Origin: an uncultured Butyricicoccus sp.
GTDB lineage: Bacteria > Bacillota > Clostridia > Oscillospirales > Butyricicoccaceae
Length of the DNA stretch: 10,842 nt
Assembly: GCA_900557315.1 (NCBI GenBank)
Contig: USSI01000030.1
Location: 1-10,842, forward strand
Direction of reading: 5' to 3'
Position 1 is the stretch's first letter. The number at the start of each line of letters is the position of its first letter. Below the pieces are notes generated by a model. The model was not told where the DNA came from. It did not search any database and saw nothing but the letters and a program-made list of their open reading frames with translations. This document shows, one piece after another, positions 5,945 to 10,842 of this stretch. The translations under genes were made by a program, and so were the position numbers.

Positions 5945-6228
5945 TGGGATTTCAACAGAGCTTTAAAGCGCTGTCGGACCCGATCCGTCGGGATATTCTC
6001 GCGCTGCTGCGCGCGGGACCGATGGCGGCGGGTGAGATTGCGTCGCATTTCGATGTATCCGGCGCGACGGTCTCGCACCACCTGTCCATTCTGCGCGACG
6101 CGGGGCTGGTGCTGGACGATAAGCAGGGCAAGTACATTTATTATGAGCTGAACATGTCGGTAGTTGATGAGATACTCGAGTGGATCACAGCCTTGAAAGG
6201 TGGAGAACAAGATGAGAAAAATCACTAA
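5944..6228 (+). CDS. sdpR: SdpR-family autorepressor (ArsR-type winged helix)
   Basis: This 94-residue single-domain regulator reads like B. subtilis SdpR throughout: FKALSDPIRRDILALLRAGPM (7-27), AGEIASHFDVSGATVSHHLSILRDAGLV (29-56) as the helix-turn-helix, and the wing DDKQGKYIYYELN (58-70). It lacks the cysteine metal sites of ArsR/SmtB metal sensors, as SdpR does. In B. subtilis, SdpR represses its own operon and is sequestered at the membrane by SdpI once SdpI binds the killing factor SdpC. Here the start has AAAGGAGGA shortly upstream and the gene is translationally linked on both sides: a 1-base overlap before it and a 17-base overlap with the SdpI-like gene after it. The two dyads around the operon promoter are its likely binding sites. 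The gene symbol is given by family resemblance; orthology is not proven. Confidence 0.9.
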   Translation: MGFQQSFKALSDPIRRDILALLRAGPMAAGEIASHFDVSGATVSHHLSILRDAGLVLDDKQGKYIYYELNMSVVDEILEWITALKGGEQDEKNH

Positions 6229-6862
6229 AGGGCAGGTTTTTGCCTGGCTGCTGGCGTTGGCGCCGCTCGTGCTGGCTGCTGCAGCATACAGCCGGCTGCC
6301 GGACAATATCCCTATGCACTGGGACTTCGGCGGCGAAGTGGGATACGAGCCAAAGTGGCATTTGTGGATTTCTGCCGGAATTACGCCGCTGATCGCCGTA
6401 TTGCTGTTTGTTATGCCGCACCTTGACCCAAAGAAGTGCAATTACGAGAAATTTTTCGGTTCCTACATTGCCTTTCAAGTGATGATGATGCTGTTCCTGA
6501 TTGTGATGAACGGCATCTTCGTGGTCGAGGGGCTGCGCCCGGGGACGCTCAATATCCCGATGGTAGTCTGCCTGATGGTAAGTTTGATGATTGTTTACAT
6601 GGGAAATATGATGCCCAAGTTCCGCATGAACTGGTATTGCGGCATTAAAAACCCGTGGACAATGTCCAGTGAAACGGTGTGGACGCGCACCCACCGTGTA
6701 GGCGGGCGGATGTTTTTCGCGGCGGGATTGATCGGCCTGCTTGGTTCGTTCGTGCCGAATAATATTGCGCGGTTTGTGCTGCTGTTTGCGCCGGTCATGG
6801 CAGCGTCAATCGTGCCGACGGTGATGAGCTTTCTGTGGTACCGCAAGGAGCGGCGGGGCTGA
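6212..6862 (+). CDS. sdpI: SdpI-family membrane protein (DUF1648 plus SdpI region)
   Basis: This is 216 residues from the ATG at 6212, which has GGTGGAG 6 bases upstream. A GTG at 6200 is in frame but lies within the ribosome binding region. The N-terminal part (about 10-45) is a DUF1648-like segment: a membrane span then YSRLPDNIPMHWDFGGEVG. Further spans lie at about 52-68, 84-106, 115-130, 166-180 and 187-205. The SdpI signature is GNMMPKFRMN..GIKNPWT (131-150) with VWTRTHRVGG (156-165). In B. subtilis, SdpI gives immunity to the SdpC toxin and doubles as a sensor that captures SdpR. No sdpABC-like toxin genes are in this window, so it is either an orphan immunity protein, a sensor of other membrane stress, or paired with a distant toxin locus. 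Length matches the family (about 207 in B. subtilis). Confidence 0.9.
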   Translation: MRKITKGQVFAWLLALAPLVLAAAAYSRLPDNIPMHWDFGGEVGYEPKWHLWISAGITPLIAVLLFVMPHLDPKKCNYEKFFGSYIAFQVMMMLFLIVMNGIFVVEGLRPGTLNIPMVVCLMVSLMIVYMGNMMPKFRMNWYCGIKNPWTMSSETVWTRTHRVGGRMFFAAGLIGLLGSFVPNNIARFVLLFAPVMAASIVPTVMSFLWYRKERRG

Positions 6863-7037
6863 ACCGGCCACATCTGGACAGGAAAAGGCAAGCGCGTCTG
6901 GTGGGGAGATGCGGCTTTCTGTCGATTCTGCACCGTGAAAGGTGTGAAATGGTCGCAAAAATGTGAAATGGCAGGGATAAAGTAGTGAAAAAGTAGGAAA
7001 ATCAAAAGTTATCTGACAATTTTAGTCATTTTTTAAC
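6863..7037. other. Intergenic region between sdpI and the SLH gene, with GTGAAA repeats
   Basis: I see no gene and no clear terminator here. GTGAAA occurs at 6935, 6944, 6963 and 6985, and the 10-mer TGTGAAATGG occurs twice (6943-6952 and 6962-6971, 19 bases apart). The part next to the SLH promoter (about 6985-7037) is AT-rich and could act as an UP element or regulator site. Confidence 0.4.
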
Positions 7038-7066
7038 TTGCAAAGTGGGGAATACTGTGCTATAAT
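7038..7066 (+). promoter_or_regulatory. Strong sigma-A promoter of the SLH protein gene
   Basis: TTGCAA (7038-7043), a 17-base spacer and a perfect TATAAT (7061-7066), preceded by TGC as an extended -10. The start site would be near 7073, giving a leader of about 60 bases. Confidence 0.85.
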
Positions 7067-7077
7067 TTTGCGGTAAG

Positions 7078-7109
7078 TTTGCATGGGTGGAGAAAATGAC
7101 CCATGTAAA
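7078..7109 (+). promoter_or_regulatory. Hairpin in the 5' leader of the SLH mRNA
   Basis: TTTGCATGGGT (7078-7088) pairs with ACCCATGTAAA (7099-7109) over 11 bp, with one G-U pair and a 10-base purine-rich loop. It starts only about 5 bases after the predicted transcript start, has no U tract, and ends 12 bases before the ribosome binding site. A 5' mRNA-stabilising stem or regulator-binding element is possible. I match it to no known riboswitch class. Confidence 0.5.
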
Positions 7110-7133
7110 GGCCTACTGGGCAAGGAGAAGAAT

Positions 7134-8231
7134 ATGAAACGAACGCGTAAGCTGGTAGCGGTTTTGCTGTTGGTTGCCGTCGTTGCGGTGAGCGTGCTGA
7201 CTGCAGCGCTCGCGACGGACACTACAGAAACCTATGCGTATTTGCCCGATCACTCTGTTTATTTTTATGACGTGTCGGAGGACTATGCATGGGCCTACCG
7301 CGAAGTGGATACGCTTGCTGTGGCAGGCGTCATCAGGGGGAGCGGGAACCATTTGTTTTATCCCGGGGATTCGATCACGCGCGCGGATTTCATCGTGATG
7401 CTGGACCGCGCCTATGGCATGAGTGCGGCGCTGGACAGCGGCGCGATTGATGCGCAGGGCAGTTTTGTCGATGTGCCGGGCAATGCGTACTACAGTAAGT
7501 CGGTCACCGCAGCCAAAGCCTTCGGCGTGGCCACTGGTACGGATGACAACCGATTTCTGCCGCAGCAGTATATGACGCGGCAGGATGCCATGGTATTCCT
7601 CAAGCGCACGCTTGACCGTACACAGCTGATCCTGCAGACAAGCTCGCTCTCCGGTTTTTCCGACGCCGGACAGGTAGCGGACTATGCCCGCGACTCGGTC
7701 AGCGCGCTGGTAACCGCCGGGGTAATCGGCGGTTCGGACGGCAGGCTGAATCCCCGCGCAAATGTCACCCGGGCGGAAATGGCGGTCATGCTGTACCGCG
7801 CCACCCACCTCACCGGGCAGGGGAGCCGTGTGGGCTATCAGGATCGGGACGATGTCGTCAATGTCTGCATCGGCGCGACAAGCTATTGCGATGTAGTGAT
7901 CGAGAATTATGACCCCTCCGTGCATTACGGGGAACTGATGCGGTATTCCAACCTGCGCCAGGAAAACGGCGTGACCTATATCACGCTGGAGAACAATCAG
8001 CCGATTGACCGCACTGTGGTTTATGCGAACGGGGAGTTTACCTTTGATGCCCCTGGTTCGAGCGCAGAACAGACGACTTCCTATCCGGCGGCGGCTGACT
8101 GCGTAGCGATTGATGTGACCCAACCGTACCATCAGCTGCAGAACCCGGTGAGCACGGGCAGCGTCTACCAGTATGGCTATCCCTCCATTGAAAACGGTGA
8201 GGTCACCGTGATCTATTATACAAGAGCGTAA
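7134..8231 (+). CDS. Secreted S-layer-homology (SLH) domain protein
   Basis: This is 365 residues from the ATG at 7134, chosen because AAGGAG lies 6 bases upstream and because it begins a proper signal peptide: MKRTRK, a hydrophobic core, then a likely signal peptidase site after ALA (27). Three SLH repeats follow at about 45-94, 111-159 and 175-224, each beginning F/YxDV or FSDA and carrying the TRAE-like motif (ITRAD 81-85, MTRQD 147-151, VTRAE 211-215). Three SLH repeats bind pyruvylated secondary cell-wall polymers and hold proteins to the wall. The remaining C-terminal region (about 235-365) matches nothing I recognise; it holds Cys245, Cys252 and Cys323 and looks like a beta-rich domain. 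It is a small protein for this class, probably a cell-surface component. The strong promoter suggests high expression. It is a single gene ended by a terminator. Confidence 0.93.
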   Translation: MKRTRKLVAVLLLVAVVAVSVLTAALATDTTETYAYLPDHSVYFYDVSEDYAWAYREVDTLAVAGVIRGSGNHLFYPGDSITRADFIVMLDRAYGMSAALDSGAIDAQGSFVDVPGNAYYSKSVTAAKAFGVATGTDDNRFLPQQYMTRQDAMVFLKRTLDRTQLILQTSSLSGFSDAGQVADYARDSVSALVTAGVIGGSDGRLNPRANVTRAEMAVMLYRATHLTGQGSRVGYQDRDDVVNVCIGATSYCDVVIENYDPSVHYGELMRYSNLRQENGVTYITLENNQPIDRTVVYANGEFTFDAPGSSAEQTTSYPAAADCVAIDVTQPYHQLQNPVSTGSVYQYGYPSIENGEVTVIYYTRA

Positions 8232-8233
8232 TG

Positions 8234-8261
8234 AAAAAACCGCCCATCGGGCGGTTTTTTT
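8234..8261. terminator. Bidirectional intrinsic terminator
   Basis: CCGCCC (8240-8245) pairs with GGGCGG (8249-8254) around ATC, flanked by six As (8234-8239) and seven Ts (8255-8261). It can end both the SLH gene (rightward) and the thioesterase gene (leftward), which converge here. Confidence 0.92.
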
Positions 8262-8276
8262 CTGTAAAAAGTGCGA

Positions 8277-8693
8277 TCAGGTTTGCTGCACCTGTGCCGA
8301 CAGCACCTCGTCGAGTGCGGGCCAGCTGCGTTTGAGCGAGACCGGGCGTCCTTCGCGGCCCATGAAGCAGTGGCGGCTCTCGCCCTGGCAGCGCAGTGCG
8401 CCGGTCTGTGCGTCGCGCACGGTATAGTGCAGCGCCAGACGCACACCATTGTACTCGGAAACGGATGCGTCAATCAGAACAGTGTCTCCGAAACGCGCCA
8501 TGGTTTTGTATTGGCATACGACCTCGAGCACCGGGCTGGAAAAGCCCTCGGCTTCGATGCGGTCGTAACCGTAGCCAAGCTGCTCCAGCAGGGCGACGCG
8601 CGCCTCTTCGAACCAGCGGATGTAGTTCGAATGGTGCACGATGCCCATGCCGTCGGTCTCGTAATATTGGACTTTGTGTTCGTAGGGGGCCAT
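8277..8693 (-). CDS. YbgC/FcbC-type acyl-CoA thioesterase (hotdog fold)
   Basis: This 138-residue 4HBT-superfamily protein has the N-terminal signature YETDGMGIVHHSNYIRWFEEAR (11-32). The family's usual pattern is Y-x-D-T-D-x-x-G-x-V-x-x-x-x-Y-x-x-x-x-E-x-x-R, so Asp14 is the likely catalytic residue. The body strands PVLEVVCQYKTMARFGDTVLI (54-74) and ALHYTVRDAQTG (87-98) are typical of the hotdog fold. Such enzymes hydrolyse acyl-CoA or hydroxybenzoyl-CoA thioesters in the cytosol; the natural substrate is not evident. AAGGAG lies about 8 bases before the ATG. The preceding AT-rich nuclease-like gene ends only 15 bases upstream, so the two may be co-transcribed, though their base composition is very different. 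It ends at the shared bidirectional terminator. Confidence 0.93.
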   Translation of the reverse strand: MAPYEHKVQYYETDGMGIVHHSNYIRWFEEARVALLEQLGYGYDRIEAEGFSSPVLEVVCQYKTMARFGDTVLIDASVSEYNGVRLALHYTVRDAQTGALRCQGESRHCFMGREGRPVSLKRSWPALDEVLSAQVQQT

Positions 8694-8708
8694 GGATGAT
8701 GCTCCTTA

Positions 8709-9347
8709 TTATGAAGATGGCATAAGAGACTTTTGAAGTTTTTGAATTGCATGTGGATTTTTTCGGCTCAAGATATATTGGTCTAATGGCTCGAATAAAA
8801 AATCGCCGTTTTCTTTATAAAATCCACGCTGTGTATATATCTCTTTAGTGTTATTAAATACGATGCCAAACCAATGGTCAGTATTTCCGCTTTTATTTTT
8901 GATGCGCGACAGAAAGTGTTTCATTTCTTGCTGTGTAAATACAAGGAATAAGCTTTTCCAATGTATATTTGATTTTGGAGAACTGCGTTTTCCTTGTGCA
9001 ATATGGTCATTGTTTGAAAGATATGGGTACTGTGCTGTAAGAATAAAGAAGTCAGCACGGGGCGAGGGAATAAATTTGCTGTACCAGAGTGCAAATTCAC
9101 AGTTATTGTTCTTTGCAGCCGTTTTATCATCCATACGCCATATGCGTGATGATTTAACTTGAATCGTAGTAGTAAAGTTACGGCATGCCTCATCGTCTCT
9201 TCTGTATAGTATGAGATCAATCCCTTTTTCTTGGCGAGAAGTGGGAACAAAAATCGAAGGATTAAATTGTTTTGGTATATATAGGAGTTTACTCAATTCC
9301 TCTGCAACACAGTATTCGGAATACTCAATTGTGAAAATCGGCTCCAT
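8709..9347 (-). CDS. AT-rich hypothetical protein with PD-(D/E)XK nuclease-like core
   Basis: This 212-residue protein has no named family that I recognise. The order of motifs fits the restriction-endonuclease fold: an N-terminal helix with Glu (SEYCVAEELSKLLY, 10-23), Asp44 in KGIDLILYRR (41-50), then a strand TTTIQVKSSR (59-68) giving Q63-x-K65, and a later strand ADFFILTAQYP (98-108). The core is thus D-x(18)-Q-x-K, with Gln in place of the usual Glu, a variant known in Mrr-like nucleases. It may cleave DNA or be an inactive relative. Base composition is conspicuously low: I count 20 G/C in 60 bases at 8761-8820 against 39 in 60 at 10201-10260 in purL. AAAGGA lies about 10 bases before the ATG. 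There is no adjacent methyltransferase or specificity gene in view. Likely acquired horizontally. Confidence 0.72.
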   Translation of the reverse strand: MEPIFTIEYSEYCVAEELSKLLYIPKQFNPSIFVPTSRQEKGIDLILYRRDDEACRNFTTTIQVKSSRIWRMDDKTAAKNNNCEFALWYSKFIPSPRADFFILTAQYPYLSNNDHIAQGKRSSPKSNIHWKSLFLVFTQQEMKHFLSRIKNKSGNTDHWFGIVFNNTKEIYTQRGFYKENGDFLFEPLDQYILSRKNPHAIQKLQKSLMPSS

Positions 9348-9366
9348 AAAAAATATGTCCTTTCAG

Positions 9367-9393
9367 AAAAGCGCCCCATACGGGGCGCTTTTT
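9367..9393 (-). terminator. Intrinsic terminator of purL
   Basis: GCGCCCC (9371-9377) and GGGGCGC (9382-9388) form a 7-bp stem with a 4-base loop, directly after the purL stop. On the minus strand the U tract is only TTTT (9370-9367), so some read-through into the downstream nuclease-like gene is possible. No separate promoter for that gene is evident in the 49-base gap. Confidence 0.8.
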
Positions 9394-9396
9394 CCA

Positions 9397-10842
9397 TTAC
9401 TTAAAGTATTTCACGCCGTTTGCAAAGATCGGCTGGTACTTTTCACCATAGATATTTTTGCCGACGAACGGGCTGTAACGCTCGGTGTGGCCCATCTTGC
9501 CGAGCACGCGGCCATCCGGGCTGGTGATGCCCTCGATCGCGCACATCGAGCCGTTCGGGTTCCACGCGATGTCCATGGACGGCTCGCCCGCAAGGTCGGT
9601 GTACTGGAACGCGATCTGGCCGTTCTTCGCGAGGTCGTCGATCACGCGCTGCGGGGCGACAAAGCGGCCCTCGCCGTGCGAGATCGCGATCGAGTGCAGG
9701 TCGCCCACCTCGCAGGAGGACAGCCACGGGGACTTTACCGACGCGACGCGCGTGGTCACATAGCGGCTCTGGTGGCGGCCGATCAGGTTGAAGGTCAGTG
9801 TCGGGTCGTCGCCGGTCATCTCGTCGCGGATCTCGCCGTAGGGCACAAGGCCGAGCTTGACGAGCGCCTGGAAGCCGTTGCAGATGCCGAGCATCAGGCC
9901 GTCGCGCTTACCGAGCAGTTCATGGATCGCGTCCTTGATGCCCGGGCCGCGCAGGAACGAGGCAATGAACTTGCCCGAGCCGTCCGGCTCGTCGCCGCCC
10001 GAGAAGCCGCCCGGTACGATCATCATCTGCGCACGGCGGATGGCATTTTCAAGCTGCTCTGCGCTTTCGGCAAGTGCGTCCGCAGAGAAGTTGCGAACCA
10101 CGATGATCTCTGCCGCGCCGCCTGCGTTTTCTACCGCGCGCGCGGTGTCGTACTCGCAGTTGGTGCCCGGGAATACCGGGATGACGGCGAGGGGCTTGGC
10201 CGACTTCACCGCCGGCGCTTTGCCGCTGCGCTCGGTGTAGGATACCTTGGTCAGGTGCTCGTCCGAAGCGTCCGCACGGGTCGGGAACACGCTTTCCAGA
10301 CGGCCCTCGAACGCGCCTGTCAGTTCGTCGAGCGAAACGCGCTCGCCTGCGACCGTGATGGCCTCGTCCGAGGTCGTGTGGCCGACCAGCCAGTATGCCG
10401 GCAGGTCTTCCACAGCTTCGATCAGGATACCGCCGAAGTTCTTGAGGTAGAGCGCCTCAGCGGGGAAGGATTCGTCAAATGCGAAGCCGATCTTGTTGCC
10501 GAGCGCCATCTTGCACACACCCTCGGCAATACCGCCGACGGACAGCGCCCATGCGGACACGGCCTTGCCGGAAGCGATGAGGTTTGCAACCTCGTTCCAG
10601 ACGTGCTTCATGGTCTGGTAATCCGGCGAGCCGTCCTGGTTATACGGCGCATCGAAGAAGTAAACCGGATGGTCTGCAGCTTTGAACTCGGGCGAGATCA
10701 GGCGGGAAGCGTCCTGCGGGGCGATCGCGAAGGAAACCAGCGTCGGCGGGACGTCCATATCGTCGAACGAGCCGCTCATCGAGTCCTTGCCGCCGATCGC
10801 GCCAAGGCACAGCTCCTCCTGCGCAGTGTAAGCGCCCAGAAG
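9397..10842 (-). CDS. purL: Phosphoribosylformylglycinamidine synthase (PurL, large form), C-terminal part
   Basis: The C-terminal 481 residues of FGAM synthase are present; the gene continues beyond the right edge, since the frame is open to 10842. The enzyme converts FGAR, ATP and glutamine to FGAM in purine synthesis. The visible N-terminal part contains GAIGGKDSMSGSF (about 14-26), an AIR-synthase-type ATP-site motif, and a C-terminal half of the synthase domain with SVGGIAEG (101-108). A class I glutamine amidotransferase domain begins near residue 218: VFPGTNCEYD, then VPGGFSGGDE, the nucleophile Cys321 in LGICNGFQ, SHGEGRF (388-394), and His452-x-Glu454 in GHTER, completing the Cys-His-Glu triad. 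The fused glutaminase marks it as the single-chain large PurL rather than the PurS/PurQ/small-PurL complex of Bacillus. The internal ATG at 10779 lies in the middle of the ATP-site motif and is not the start. Confidence 0.97.
   Translation of the reverse strand, partial: LLGAYTAQEELCLGAIGGKDSMSGSFDDMDVPPTLVSFAIAPQDASRLISPEFKAADHPVYFFDAPYNQDGSPDYQTMKHVWNEVANLIASGKAVSAWALSVGGIAEGVCKMALGNKIGFAFDESFPAEALYLKNFGGILIEAVEDLPAYWLVGHTTSDEAITVAGERVSLDELTGAFEGRLESVFPTRADASDEHLTKVSYTERSGKAPAVKSAKPLAVIPVFPGTNCEYDTARAVENAGGAAEIIVVRNFSADALAESAEQLENAIRRAQMMIVPGGFSGGDEPDGSGKFIASFLRGPGIKDAIHELLGKRDGLMLGICNGFQALVKLGLVPYGEIRDEMTGDDPTLTFNLIGRHQSRYVTTRVASVKSPWLSSCEVGDLHSIAISHGEGRFVAPQRVIDDLAKNGQIAFQYTDLAGEPSMDIAWNPNGSMCAIEGITSPDGRVLGKMGHTERYSPFVGKNIYGEKYQPIFANGVKYFK

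Noticed and set aside
4669..6441. Leftward open frames across rpsT and the GNAT gene (4669-5568) and across the sdp-like operon (5617-6441).
   Set aside because: They run antisense through confident genes, terminators and operators, with no family resemblance.
6863..7037. A hidden small toxin gene next to the SdpI-like immunity gene.
   Set aside because: Reading the gap, I found only very short frames (for example nine codons) without ribosome binding sites or a signal peptide.
7070..7133. A riboswitch (cyclic di-GMP or fluoride type) in the SLH leader.
   Set aside because: The leader is too short for cyclic di-GMP aptamers, and I find none of the conserved bases of either class; only a single hairpin is evident.
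1..10842. CRISPR arrays, tRNA or rRNA genes, insertion sequences, attachment sites or replication origins.
   Set aside because: No spaced repeat array, cloverleaf-like segment, transposase-like protein or terminal inverted repeats could be seen.

Overview
The window looks like chromosome from an endospore-forming, high-GC member of the Firmicutes (class Clostridia; a gut Oscillospirales-type organism would fit, but that is inference). The reasons are three spore-specific loci (gpr, spoIIP and a gerA-type germination operon), an S-layer-homology (SLH) surface protein, an SdpR/SdpI-type regulatory pair, strong AGGAGG ribosome binding sites, and a PurL whose glutaminase domain is fused at its C-terminus.

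Region 1-4666 is a leftward (minus-strand) block of sporulation and germination genes: gpr (germination protease), spoIIP (engulfment hydrolase), then a tightly overlapping gerA-type receptor operon in the order A subunit, short C-type lipoprotein, B-type permease (cut by the left window edge). Two matches to forespore sigma-G-type promoters sharing the 11-mer CAAAATACCCC sit upstream of gpr and of the receptor operon. A weaker sigma-E-like match sits upstream of spoIIP. rpsT (ribosomal protein S20) is transcribed divergently from gpr with its own sigma-A promoter and terminator. rpsT, gpr and spoIIP are also neighbours in Bacillus, but there rpsT is not divergent from gpr.

Region 5160-8255 is rightward: a GNAT acetyltransferase; a compact three-gene operon encoding a small membrane zinc-ribbon protein, an SdpR-type ArsR repressor and an SdpI-type membrane protein; and a secreted protein with three SLH repeats. 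The sdp-like operon has a promoter bracketed by two copies of an inverted repeat, probably the repressor's operators. No toxin genes (sdpABC) are visible. The SLH gene has a near-consensus promoter and an 11-bp hairpin in its leader.

Region 8277-10842 is leftward again: the 3' end of purL with a terminator, then an AT-rich gene with PD-(D/E)XK nuclease-like features, then a YbgC-type thioesterase. The AT-rich gene differs sharply in base composition from everything around it and is the best candidate for recent transfer. I see no tRNA, rRNA, CRISPR array, insertion sequence or recognisable riboswitch.
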